Below are positions 1 through 12,390 of a stretch of 64,000 nt of DNA, piece by piece (the stretch's first letter is position 1; each line of letters opens with the position of its first letter). A program made the translations under genes and the position numbers. The notes under the pieces are model-generated. The model saw nothing but the letters and a program-made list of their open reading frames with translations, had not been told where the DNA came from and did no database searches. The DNA comes from Promerops cafer. Taxonomy: Eukaryota; Chordata; Aves; Passeriformes; Nectariniidae. The stretch lies in contig VZSE01000582.1 of assembly GCA_013398275.1 (NCBI GenBank), positions 192,018-256,017 of the forward strand, in the 5' to 3' direction.

Positions 1-2894
1 CAGCAGCCCATGGGGCAGCTGGAGCTCTGCATTTGATGGACATCTTCATTTTGGAGCAGGACCAGCCCAGGGCTGCCCAGGGAGCACTTTGGCTGGCTCA
101 GAGAATGCAGTGTGAAATTCCTATAGTTACTGCTAATGTATTACTTATAGCTTAGGTGGTTATTATATTTATTCTATAAGTACATTATCCTATTACCCAC
201 TGTAATACTGTAACTGTATACTAAAATTGTCATTTTATGGTTAGGCAAGTTTTTCTACCTTTGGTTCAAGCTTGTCCCTCTATGGAAAACCACTTGGAGC
301 TCTTTCTTCACAATCTGCCTGCTGTGTCTGCTCCTGCCTGCCCAGCATTGACCCCCAGCCCTGCCTGACTCCCATCCTGCTTCCTCTCCCTGGGAAGGGC
401 AACAGCTGAAATACAGTGCAAGAAACTCATTTCCCCTCCAAATATAAAACATGTCAGTGATGTATAGCTGTTGCTGCTGTCGATGTCAGTGAATGCTTAT
501 TTAGGTTCAAATGTGTTCAGCTTTTTGACTTCCCATTCAGAAAACGTGGGACAGGGAATAACAATGGATGAGTAAGCACAAGTTTTGGCAGTGGGAGTTA
601 AAGATGTTACTGGAGATTAGGCATCAGGAGCTTTTTAAAAAACTTATGTTATCTCTTTAATGCCATAAAGTATTCAGTTAATGCATTGAATTGACTGTCA
701 CACAGGGTATCAGGACCATGATTAGGCAGTTTCTCAGACTTTGCCTGTCAGCACAAAGATATGCTCTTGGCATCTCTTCCAAAATAGTTCCCTGAGACTT
801 TGTTTTGGGGAGAGACAGATAAAGTTTTCACTGATTAGATGAGGCAGACTTAAGAAACCAAATGGCAGGAGTGATAAAAGTGATGCGTGATGTTGGAGGG
901 GAAAAAGCTAGAGGCTGCAAGGGATAGAGACTCAGGTGGGGGTGGAAAGACTTTGAAATGAGGATAAAGAAATAATTGGCACTGTAAGTTGATCCTTTCT
1001 TCCCATTTTGCTCTTTGCCTAACCTCTGGTTGATTAGACAGACTGACCCATCCTTACACCAGGAGGTCATTTCTTTTAGAAGTGCAGAAGAGACACAGAA
1101 TCACTGTTTGCACATGCTGCTGGCAGTGTTTGGCACTGCCTGCTGGCAGTGACACTGGCTGGCCAGGCTCTAGCTGCTACTCTCCAAGGGAATTGCAGCC
1201 TGCTGGGTGTTGCCTCCCTGTTCCAGCTGTCCTGAGCTCTGCTGTCTGCTGTGCAGTTCCTCTCTTTACAAATCAACTGCTGGGTTGGAACTTTAGCTTT
1301 AGGGAAAACAGTCTTCAAATGAGACCCAAGGGAAAAATGCTGGGAATATTTCCTTTTTTCTGTGTTTTCTGAGAAGCAGGGTGAGCTTAGCAGAGGCTGA
1401 TCCTGTAGCTTGTCTTCCTGTGTGCAGGTACAGAGCTATGGGCTGTATATCTTTGATTTCTGAGCCTTCCAGATGTGGACCAGTTTCTCTTCATCTGCTC
1501 ATCAGGAGAGGCATGGACAGTGAATATTTTGTGATGTTAAGTTGCAATTGGTTCTTAATGTATAATCTTTCATTAGCAGAGGCAGCATCGAGGAAAGCCT
1601 GGACTCTTTGAAAGAAAAGCTTTCTCCCAATTCTATTGGCCAAAGAAACTTATATCCCCATCTCAGCCTTCAGCAAGCAGTGGATGATTTTTTTTTAAGC
1701 TTGGTGAGGCACAGACTGTGTTCTTGAACATCACTCTTTAAAAGCCAGGGTGCAGTGGGGACACTGGTTTGTGTTGCTGCAAAGGTGCCCTGCAGTGGTC
1801 TGTGCAAAAGAGGCTTGAGTTAAATGAGCTGGTCCTGAGGTCCCTGGGGACTTGCTTGGGGGTGGCAGGTTGACAGCAGGTGGCACTTTGCCAAAACCAT
1901 GCAGAGCACCAGCTGCTTGTCCAAGTAGGCAGTGGAGGCTCCAAGGACAGCACAAATGGCTCAGCTTCCCCACAGAGTGCTGGTGTTGGTGTCTGGCAGC
2001 TGCATTGGCCTCAGCAGGATGCTGCACAGCAGGTATGAAACTTCAGAGTAAATGAACAAAAGAAATAATGGCTGTGTCAAGGCCACTGTCTCAAAAACAC
2101 AGTGTTGCTCCACTTAGATTCTGAGGTACTGAAATTGATAGTTCAGAAGCCACCCAGATCTACCCTGATGCTGAAAACCTCTCCAATCTCATTTTATGCA
2201 AATGTTCACCATTCTCTGGATTTCTGCCTCTTTCCTTTTGAATAGTATCTCTTTTCACACCAGAAAGATGGGAAATGGGTGAGAAGACCTTGACAAGTGT
2301 GAATGCCTGCACTGGGGGCCTGATCTGAATGAGGATGAATGCTCCATGCCTGGCATAGGAGATGGACTGTCTGTTTTGGGAGGATGGTACCTCCCTGAGA
2401 GGCTGCACAGAATTCTGCTCTCATAATTGACATCACCCCTATCCCTTTCTAATGTGACATGGTTAGGATTTTCATTGTTACACTGCACACCAGCTTGCTC
2501 CATGTTTTTGTGTTGTACAGTCCATCCTTAGATTAGGATGAGCTGCAGCATTGTCCTCTCCCCTCTGCACAGGTGCCTGGAGGTGTTCAGCAGCTCTTGC
2601 TACTGTGTGCAGTTTATCTCTTGGTCTCCACCTCCCTCTGCAGCCTGTGAGCTGCCCTTCAGTGTGTTGTCAGTCCTTTGTGTGCCCCAGGCTTTGGCAG
2701 TGGTGCTCTCTGCCCTCCCCTCTGTGGGTGGTGGGGCCACCCCCATCAGCTCTGCCTCTTGCTCTATTCACTTTCTGCCATTAAATCACAGAAGGACAAA
2801 GGATGCAGAGTCCTTTGTGCAAATGGCCCACAAAGCCAGGCCACCTGAAGTGTTTACTGTGGTTTAGAAAGGGTCTAACCTTTAGACAGCAGGT
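1..2894. other. Gene-free stretch
   Basis: No gene, RNA gene or clear repeat apart from a small duplication near 1.1 kb. Short open frames on both strands are CpG-poor, begin without supporting context and show no recognisable domains. Confidence 0.7.
1118..1151. repeat. Short direct duplication TGCTGGCAGTG
   Basis: TGCTGGCAGTG occurs at 1118-1128 and 1141-1151, a 23-base period. It is probably a small local duplication. Confidence 0.5.
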
Positions 2895-3035
2895 TTGAGC
2901 TTTATTAAGCAGCTGGAGCTATTCTGCGAGTTGGCTCCCCCGGGCAGAGGGATGAAACCAGTCTGTGCTGCTAATTGCAGATGCTCATCGTTCACTGAGA
3001 GCCAATATCTTTTAAGGGATCAGGGCCACCCCACT
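2895..3035. promoter_or_regulatory. Candidate conserved non-coding element
   Basis: A non-repetitive stretch with ctaattgcag (2971-2980) and agccaatat (about 3000), plus two isolated CpGs in otherwise CpG-poor DNA. That composition is common in developmental enhancers. Conservation cannot be tested here. Confidence 0.2.
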
Positions 3036-6000
3036 GCCTTCAATATGGGCAGGGCATGGCAGGTCATTACAGCATGGAGATGTAGTTAAGCAGCAGGTTT
3101 CTGCCTCCCTATTCTTGCCTGGCAAAAACTGCTGGGAGGACTTTGGCTGTTGCTAGTTAGTGTGCCTTGCTTAATTTTTACTCTAGGAAGAGTTCAGTGT
3201 GAATGCAGAGAGGGCTTGGATGCCTGGTACTGTCATTGGGAAGTAGGACACGCAGACCCCCAGGCAGAAGTTCAGCTCCATGTCCTGGTGGTCCTTCTGG
3301 GACCCCGGGGAGGTGTGAGCATATGGGTTGTGATGCTACATCAGAGACGTCTGGGCTACATTATGGGGAAAAAGGAGAAAATAGGGAGTGCAGAAACTGC
3401 TAGAGCATGGATAACTCTGGGATATCCTTTATATTTTCTGGGTGTGCTTTGCAATGCCCAAGTGTGAAGACAGATACAATATAAATACCTATTTACTACT
3501 AATACTGTTTTTTCTCTACCCAAAATCACCCGACTGTAGTGTAAACTCCATCATGTTGTTAATTAGGGATGGACTGGTGAACCTGTGTTATTAAAATTCT
3601 TCCTACTTCTTGCCTTTTAACAAACTACAGCATCTTTGAGCTTGTGCCAACTTCAATTTTAAAGCTTTGAAAAATCTTTAATCTTCTCAGCCAATTATTT
3701 TTTAAATATTTTAAAACATTAAATGTCCACTGAACATAGATCTTGATGCTGATTAGGATGCCTCTTAAAGTGAGATCTATTTTTCCCTACATATCTTACT
3801 TAGAGTCAGGAATATTTGGGAGATGCTCTTTCATCAGCCTGGTACTGAGTGGGAGTAAAGGTGGTGGAATAGCAGCTGGTTTAGACAGCTTAGGGTGAGT
3901 GCAGCCATGTAGGAGGTTTATAGTACATTGACATGAGAATAATGTATCTGCAAAGGTCAGATGCTGAGCATTGTTTGCTGTTAATGCATATTGGAGATAG
4001 AGAGCAGAGCTGGGACTTTTTAGGATGGGTGTTTCCCAGAGCCTGATCCTGGGCTCAGGGGTCTGACGTTGCATGCCACAACATCTGCTGAAAAATAGAA
4101 CTCAATGGGGCTACCAATTACTTGCTGATTTATTGAGTCAGTTTTGGTTTATTGCAGTTTTATAAGAGCAGAGTAATTTCTGGTGAAGTTTTCTATGTCA
4201 CCTTTGCGTTTTGGGAAATGTATTACTTTTCTGCATGGAGGAGAAAGACCTGAGACTAAAGTAAAGTTGTGCTTGTCCTCGGTGAACCCAACCAGCTGAT
4301 GGTATCTCACATTCTCTTAAGCATTGAAGTCCAATGGGTATTTAAACAAACTATAAACTACAACAGACTCTAAACTTCAGTTCCAAACAGTCTTTCACCA
4401 GGTTATTTTTGAGCCAAAATATCAAGTTTTGTTTTCTTGCATTTTCTTATGTAGGCAGGTCTGACCTCATTACTGCAGACTTGTTCTTATTTCATTCTTG
4501 GAGGTTTTGTGCCATAGCAAAACATTATTTGAGGAGTAGATTCATAGAGATAAAACCCAGGAAAGTTCCTAGATGTAACCCAGGGAAGGGCCAATACTGA
4601 CCTGTGTAAAGGTATTTTCAAGCCATTCATGTCTGTTCTCGCTTTGTAATGTGTATGACTGAGAAGAAAGGACCTGACAAAGCTCCTGAGGCTGGAGTTA
4701 GAGAAGTTTCATTGACACTTCTAAACTGATGCTGGGGCCCTTTATGAAAGTGTGAAAATGTGTCTTCCTCCCAAGATTTGCTGGGCTTTGTTCTTCCCTC
4801 TCTGGATTCAGCATTGCATTAAGAAACAGCAGCCAGGACTGTCTGACCCACTTAAGATAAAGCTAAACTCAAGAAAATGCATTGTCATCTCTTAAATAAG
4901 AGCTATAAAGGGGAAGCCAAAGGAGGAGTAACATCCCTGCTCTTCTCTGCCTGCCTCAAAACTAATGGCACTCTGTGCTTATCTCCAGTTCTGCCACAGG
5001 ACAGTAGCTCTGCCCTCTCACAGGGATGCCAATCAAAGGGCTTTGCTGTGATAAACAATAACTCTAGTTATCTTGGCAGCTGGTGGCAAGAGTTAGGAAG
5101 CTCAAAACTTTCCCAGAGGAGGAGGAAGATGAGAGCAAGCAGAGTTAATACAGCCTCCTGTTGCTGCCTTGATGACTGACACTGTGGGTCAGGGTGGTGG
5201 GTCTGAGAAACAGTGTGAATGTGGTTTGTGCTGCCCTCCCTGAGTGGGCTCTGCTGATTTACTGCCAACAGTGTGGCTGCAGCCACCCCACCACCATGAG
5301 GTGACTTGTCAGGTCCAGGCTCTGCTCCCCAGCTGGACTGGGCCAGCCAGCCTCTCCTGTGTTTCTATTAATTCCAGCTTGAGGCAGTTTAAAATTCGCT
5401 CGGGTACTTTGCCTGTCTCCTACACCTGAGTCATGCACAGCATTTCCCTGGCTCTTGGGGAAGACAGTGAGGGGGTTAAGACCCCATGTTTGCAGCATCC
5501 CCTTGAGCATGTGCTGTTCAACATTCCTTACAAACAGAGGTGCTCACCAAATCCTGAACCCCAAAATACCGCCTTGCTGGTATTAACACTTGTGTGACAG
5601 AACATCAGGATCCAGCTCAGATGTTTGTGCTGTGTGAATATCCACACAAACAGTCAAATTCCTCCCAAAAATGAAGTCACCCTTGGCAGTGGTCAGCTGA
5701 GGAAGTTGAGAAGACACAATTAACAAGGTGACTTTAGCAGGCTTAAAAATAGGTCTGTGGGAATGCTTTTAAGGACCTGGAAGGACTTATGTCATCTTGC
5801 TGGGGGGGGCTGTGTAGAGGAGAACGCTCTATGGAAAGGTAAAATGGGAAAATAGCATGGAGGACAGTTCTTATATAGCTGCTCCTGATTGTTTTAAGTG
5901 TTTTGGGGTCAGCAAAGATCCATTTGATTATAGCACTGAGCAGGTTGTTAATCACACAAATAAGAACCTTGTGATGCTTTTAAATAAACAATACATACAA

Positions 6001-7544
6001 TTTAATGTTTGTGGCTTGTAAGCACTGTAAGCTTTGTTACTGTCTTTAGAACATGGCTGTGTGGTTTATAGATTGGTGGTCTGTGGTGCTCTTCAGTGCA
6101 CAGGAGCTGTGCTAATGAAAACTGGATGCTCCTGTGGTGTCAGGGCTGGACTCCCCAAGAACAAGTCCTTTGGGTGACTTTGAGGCTTTTCAGAAGCCTG
6201 TTGGGGGTGAAGTCCAGGTTTGTATGTAAAGGTGTGTGTGGGTACTCATGTAGTTTCAAAACGAGACACTTCAGGTTGTTTCTGAGCAGGTGCTTTTGAG
6301 GAAAAGACCCTGTTTTTATAGTTGTGACATCCAGGTGATCACAGTGTGGGTGTGAGACCCCTGATATTCTTCCTGAGCTCTCTGGGAGGCACTGAGTAGG
6401 AGAAATGTCACTGACTGGTGGAGAGCTGGGCCCCGTGACAGTCATTTCCCAAGCCAGTTGTAGTTAGGCAGCTGTGGTGGAGGTCTAAAAAATTAGATGA
6501 GTCTCTCCTTCCCTTTCCTTCCCCCTGCAGGCCCTTTTACAGTAGTTTGCAATTTATGGTGAAGCTCAGAGCCGTTCACCTCATGCCTTGTGATGCCTGT
6601 TCCCCTTGCACTGCGTGGAGTCAAGGCTGTGACTGCTGCCCTGGAGTAGCAGGACTTTATCCAGAGGCAGCACCCTGTGTCCTATTCCTGGTGCCACCCA
6701 AACCCCAGTTCTTCACCTTCCTCTTGGGGGTAACCACAGCAACAGGAAACAGATTTGCAGCCTGCAGTCCTACTGCCAAGGTCCTTTCCCCACTTTTGGA
6801 TTTTATCCTTTCATGTTTGTTATCCTTGCTTTAGCCACTTGCTGCTGCCAGTGATGTGTGCTGTCCATGCCCAACTGTGCCAGACAAAGCATTTGATTTT
6901 CAGCAAAATTATTCTAAAACCTGATTTGGTTTCTTCTCCATGAAATAAAGTTTTCCTTGGTAAGGAGGACACAATAAATTATGATCTGGGGATAAAGAAG
7001 TCATATGAAGGAAGGCAGAAGCTTTGTTTTCCTGGTGAGTAACATCAAACAGGAGCCAGTCTGAATGTGTGAGTCACCCTGACAGATAGCCAAAGATCTT
7101 GTGCTCTGCTGGGAAACCACTGTGGAGGGGGGAACCTGAGCATTTCACCCCAGGAACACCAGGACAAAAAACTTTCAGGTTTTTTTTTTTCCCCCAGGAA
7201 ACTGCAAACATGTGACTGTTTTGCATAGCTGAGAAACAGGCAGAACATGTGAGTTAATCTGAAGCAACCACTGGAGTGTTAATCTAGCTTTGAGGTTTCC
7301 CCTCTTTCTCAGTTAAATCTTCTATCAAAGTGGTCCTGTCTTACTCAATTAAACCTGTAAGGAACTTGACTGTGCATTTCATCTCCCTGGGACAGAACTG
7401 GAAATTAGGAGCATATAGCTGAATTAACTTCCTGAGCTGAAGCATAGAATTTTTCATTGGAAAGTGTGGCTTTGGTTCCTCTTTTTGATTCTTTTATTTT
7501 TACAAAGCAAACCCAAGTGCTAGTGTGAAATTGACTTGCAGAAG

Positions 7545-7700
7545 AAAACTAATGAGTGAAATTACTGCCTTAATGAAGAAAATGCTACTAGCAAGTTGTG
7601 AAAAGTACTTTAATCATAATTAATAGAATAAAATTAATACTGAACTTTAACTCTTCTCAGGTGTTTTAATTGATAATTCAGTTTAATATTGGTTATCACA
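7545..7700. promoter_or_regulatory. AT-rich stretch with clustered homeodomain-type sites
   Basis: Several TAATTA/TAAT cores (aatcataattaatag, aaattaatac, gttttaattgataattc) occur within 160 bases. It is not tandemly repeated and not coding. Enhancer function is a guess from site density. Confidence 0.22.
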
Positions 7701-7778
7701 CATCATTGCATGCTCTCAAATGCCTGTGGCAGGGCAGTTGGGAGAGCATTGCAGTTCTAGAAGCTTCTGTGATGACAC

Positions 7779-7960
7779 ATTCATAAACATTAGGCTGGAG
7801 GGACCTTTGTGGTTTGCTTGTGCCACCCTGTGTAAATAACCAGTGCAATAAGATCAGAGCATTTGGGCCCAGGGTGTTGTTACAGGAGGTGTAGTTGCCT
7901 GTCTGATGGGGCAGATGCTACAGCTGCTTCATAAGCCCTTTCTACTCTTTGGTCAGTCTG
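7779..7960 (-). mobile_element. Decayed CR1 fragment, antisense
   Basis: Plus-strand text reading cattaggctggagggacctt, then ccaccctgtg, then a gggcccagggtgttg block, follows the order of the reverse complement of a CR1 3' end. Many mismatches and small indels make it an old copy. No coding potential remains. Confidence 0.45.
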
Positions 7961-9257
7961 TTTTGTACTGAAAGTGCAAGTTTTTCTCCTAAGTTTCAGG
8001 TATCATCCCTTTAGAGTACTTCGGACACCTGCAAAATATCAGCCAAGGAATGGTCTCTGATTTGTGTTTTTCTTTTTATCCAGCTGCAGGATATTTCCAG
8101 AGATATTTGACTGCAAGAACAGTGTCAGTGTCTGTGGAGGCTGGGTGGCAGCAGGTCTGACCCCTGTGGTTTGCAGTGGCTCTGCTCTTTCTCAGTGCTC
8201 AGCTCCCCAGTCCCGGGCACTTATTTCTCCCAGCATTCTGCTCTGTGTGGGCAGGTTGAAAATTCTTCTCCTGGGGGTGCCTGCCTTGTGTTTAAGCTTC
8301 CTTCAGAATTGCTCAGGGCTGAATGGAAACTGGGACACTTCCTGAGCTGCTCTGGAAGGGGCTTACAGAGGAGGAGGAAGTGTTGTCTCCTTTGACCCGC
8401 AGTGATAACACCCCTCCCAAAATGCAGGCTTGGATCTGAGCAGCTGGGGGGATTGTAGGAATACTCCTGCTTTACCCCTCTCTGTGTGAGAAGTTAGGCT
8501 GGGCTTTCAAATATGTCCAGCTTCAAAATGAAACTGATGCAGGTCCTGGAGGTTAAAAGGTGGGAAAAGTGAGGAAGCAGAAGCCTTCATTCAGTGAGCA
8601 GCGTGTGCCTTCTTACAGGATTAGAGCTCTGCCCTAACGAGGCCACTCTCCCCAGTGCAGGAAGAGGGAAGGACATGAACAGTTGTTTTCACAAGGTCAT
8701 TGCCTTTGCCTGCAGGTCCTTGTGAGGCCTCCTGTTAATTGATCCAGTGGTGAACATATTTGGAGGTATTGTTTGGAGCAGCTGACTCTACTGCTATTTT
8801 TGAAGCTAAACCAGTAAAACCAGAAAATGTCAGGCAATTCCTTACATCTTCCTTTTCTCCAACCCTCAAGCTTCCTTAGTATTTTCACTGTTGCTGCATT
8901 CTTAGAACATTCCATGAAGGTGCAGCAAACTGTGAGGAACCACTACACATTGGAAAAAAGTGAGCTTTGAGTCCTCTTACGGAAATATTCACCCTGGGAG
9001 GATGACTGGGTTGTTATCTAGTCAGGGAGTAAGCCACTATTGAATTACATGTCAAATCTAAACTACACCAAATTTTGAATTTCAAATCTCAAGCGCTTGC
9101 AACACAGTTCTCATAAACAAGTTACAGATCAGAAATTAGTCACCAAAACCATTGTGACTAACTTTAAATAACAGGATAGATATGGGGAGGGGTGAGGGGA
9201 GAAAAAATCTGCTCAGAGATAATTTGCAAGCTGAATAAAATAATATTAAAATTATTC

Positions 9258-9278
9258 ATCAAGCTTATCAAGCTTGAT
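9258..9278. repeat. Duplicated HindIII-centred palindrome
   Basis: ATCAAGCTT is repeated directly and the second copy extends into the 12-base palindrome ATCAAGCTTGAT. It lies in an AT-rich, homeodomain-site-rich stretch (9,050-9,500) that contains no gene. Confidence 0.7.
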
Positions 9279-12180
9279 TCTTGAGTAATGTTGTGTCATT
9301 GCTAGCAGGTGGTGGGAGAAATGGCACAGCATACCATAATTAGTAATAGCCGTGTATTTTTGATGCTACTTCATCTGTGTGGTTTACATCCAGATGGTTT
9401 TGAAAATGGAATCAAGATAAAATACAACTTCCTATATCAGAATTGGCATTCTAGCTAATGATATAATTCAAAGCTCATTATTGTTTAACCAGAAAAATCT
9501 AAATTGCTAAGGAAGATTATTAGATGTTGGGATTATTCCAACTTTATTTCTGGATTTCTTTTTCAGTGCAGTATTGCATGAGAGCACCATCACAGGTATG
9601 AGTTGAAAAGCCATCTTACCATGTGCTTGCATACACAGTTTTTTCTTCTTGGTGCAGATGCTGACGTGTAACTTAGCCAAACTTTGAGTCCTGACCCTCA
9701 AATACTTATAATGGAGAGGTTTGGCTGCCCTGTGATAGCAAGCACTGTCAGCCTTGGTTGAAAGGACAATTAAATGGCTGTTCCTCCATGAAGGGTTGTT
9801 GGGTAGCACAATATCAAACTGGATGCAGCAGGAACTTCCTCAGATGGTCCCAGCCCTCACTTAGAGCAGAAATGTTTATTCATTAATTGTGCTTGGGGCT
9901 TACAGAATTCTCATTTACATGTCAGTAGCTTTTGCTAATACAATTCTGCTTTCAGGTAGCCTTCAGTTCCAGCAAACATCCTTTCAAGTTGCCTAAATCT
10001 TTTGATTTCTAGGAAATCTCCAAGTAATTTCTTCTTTCCCATGTGTAAGACCATTACCTTGCTTGCATAAATCAGCAGTGCTGTTTTTCATAGCTGCAGT
10101 CTCAAAGTGCAGAATTTTAGTCCCTCTCCTAGCTGAAGAACACTGGGTTTTCTGTCATCCTAGGCTTAGACATCTGCCAAGTTTAGGGTAGCTGTCTACA
10201 CTCCTATATCCAGTAGGAAGAAACAGCTCCAGATCCATCATATTCCAAGAGAAGTGTCTGAACTGCAGCTGCTTGTGTGATAACTATTTAGCACTTCTGA
10301 GGTGAGGTGATTTTCACTGTGGGTCTCCAGGTGAGCACAGCTGGTCACTGTGTATTTGGTGTTTACATGTAGAAGAGGCCCTGTGCTGAGATGTGTGTTT
10401 GAGCTGCCCTGAGCTCCCAGAAAAGAGAGCAAGCAATGAACGTGTGCCCTTTTCCAGGAGAACCTGGTGAAGTTTGTTCACAGGAATCCAAGCCTCTGGT
10501 GAACAACTCGTTGCTGGGCAGAACAAGAACAAAGCAAAATAACCTGTAGTGAGTGTCCCCTCGGGATGCCAGGGAGGCAGGAAGCTGCTGCCTGGACCAG
10601 CTGCTGTGAGGCAGAGGAGGGAGTGATGTCTGCTACTGAGCTGGGTGAGCAAATGCCTGCTCACAGCTCGTGTGAGTGGGCAGGGGGCAAAATACTTCCA
10701 CCAGCCTGAGCTGAGGTGCTGTGGGTTTGTTTAACCCGCCTAATGATTCTATTTCCAGAGGTTTTGATGCAAGAAATGTAGCAGCTCCTAGCAGAAGGAT
10801 GAGTAGATGTGTTAAAACTAAACTTGAACCAGACAGAGAGGCTGGAGACAGGAAATCAGGGAGAAGTCAATGAACAAAACTTTCTCAGACAGGGTGGAGG
10901 GGTTTGTGGGAAATTCCCTCATCTCTGAAACTGAATTTTGAAAGCCACAACCCTCATCTGCTCCTAAAACTTTTTCAGTACCTGTTATTTTCACTGAGTT
11001 TTCTGTCAAAAGGGGGTGTCTTTGGCAACAGATTAATAGAAGTTAAAACAGATATGGCACAAGTCTCTGTAAAACATCTGCCTTATCTTTACATAATGAA
11101 TTAACAAAGATGAGCTTGAAAGAAATGTAATAAATTATTCAAAAACCTCCTATGCTTTTGAAATGCTAACAAGTCAAATCCTTTGAGACTGCTTGATCAG
11201 ATTATGGTGTATCATACAGTATATCTAATTGGTTATATTCAGTCCTGAATTATCAGATTTACTAGTTTGGCCAAAATAATTTAAACAGTGCTGAAATAAT
11301 GCCAAATGATTTTAATTAAAATAAATTCACACTTACAAAATAAGGAACTCTACCCAAGTTCTTTACAGTGTGGGAGCTGGGAATAATTTCCTCTTTCACC
11401 AGACCAGTGCTCAGCAGCAGTGCTCATGAGTTCCCTCTCTCTTTTTTTGGGTGCCCACCTTGAGACTGCAAATGCCTCAATTGACTCAGTTGCCTGGGAC
11501 TTTCTGAAAGCTGGTCTTCTTTTAAGGCAAACCACACTAAAGACTAAAAATTCAAATGGAATTAGAATTTGTTTAACTCAATTGCTTCTGACCTAAATGT
11601 TAGCATGAAACATACACTGAAGTAATTGGCTTCAGGCCCAGATATATTTTATGGGGGAAAAATCAACTTGCTGTAGGACCCACACCTTGGTACCTTCTTT
11701 GTATGTGGGTTAGGACAGATCCTTGCCCAAAACTCACTTGCATTTAGGTCTGTGAGTCATATTCTTCATCATGAGCTAAAATGGAAAGGGACACACCTCC
11801 TGCCCCTTCCAGACACTGCTGTGAGTGGAAATATCTATAAAACCACAGGCTTTCATCTCCATAGATGGAGCTGGGAAATGCTCTCCTGCCCTGCCTGTGT
11901 GACCCCCACCACAGCCCCCTGAGCTGAGGGGCACCTGCTTCTGCTCCAAAAGAGAACCTTGAAGGGGAAGGTGAGGAAGGATTCTAAGGCATGATCGAGT
12001 TGGCCTCTGTGGAGATGATTGAAGTTTCAGCTGTAGCAGTTCTGAATGCAGCTCTGGAGGTGGTTTTGCTCTGCAGCCCTGTGTGGGGTGAGAACCAGAC
12101 ATTAGTGGTGATTTGCTGCTGTGTGGGCTGTAAAGGACTCAAAAGGAGCTGCTGCAGATCTGCCCGTTGCAGATGTTACC

Positions 12181-12390
12181 ATATAAACATATGTAATGTT
12201 TATATATTGCATATACCATATATTATAAAAAGTTATATATTAATATAACTAATAGTAAATTAACTAATAGTAATATTAACTAATAGCAAATAGTAAATTA
12301 ACTAATAATAAATAGGTATTACATACATAATATATATTTATATATTACATATGTTATACCCATAGGTATAACATATATAGGTGATGTGAA
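12181..12390. repeat. AT-rich tandem repeat
   Basis: About 210 bases almost free of G and C, lying abruptly between ordinary GC-mixed DNA. Imperfect copies of a unit close to TAACTAATAGTAAAT recur between 12,245 and 12,315, flanked by ATATAT-type tracts on both sides. It is a minisatellite-like array that should be length-variable. Confidence 0.85.
12349..12376. repeat. Perfect hairpin in the AT-rich repeat
   Basis: ATATGTTATACC, a four-base CATA loop, then GGTATAACATAT: a perfect 12-bp stem at the right end of the AT-rich array. It can extrude as a cruciform and may explain the local instability. Confidence 0.85.

Larger units (their letters stand above)
3036..12180. other. Gene-free stretch with one CR1 relic
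   Basis: Apart from the decayed CR1 piece near 7.8 kb and the AT-rich patches near 7.6 and 9.3 kb, I see nothing identifiable. Open frames do not exceed about 116 codons and none has a splice-bounded or domain signature. Confidence 0.65.

Noticed and set aside
60..110. ctgcccagggag word resembling internal CR1 sequence
   Set aside because: Only about 12 bases match and neighbouring bases do not continue the CR1 consensus.
2570..2600. cctggaggtgttca word resembling internal CR1 sequence
   Set aside because: An isolated 14-base match with no supporting flank; likely chance.
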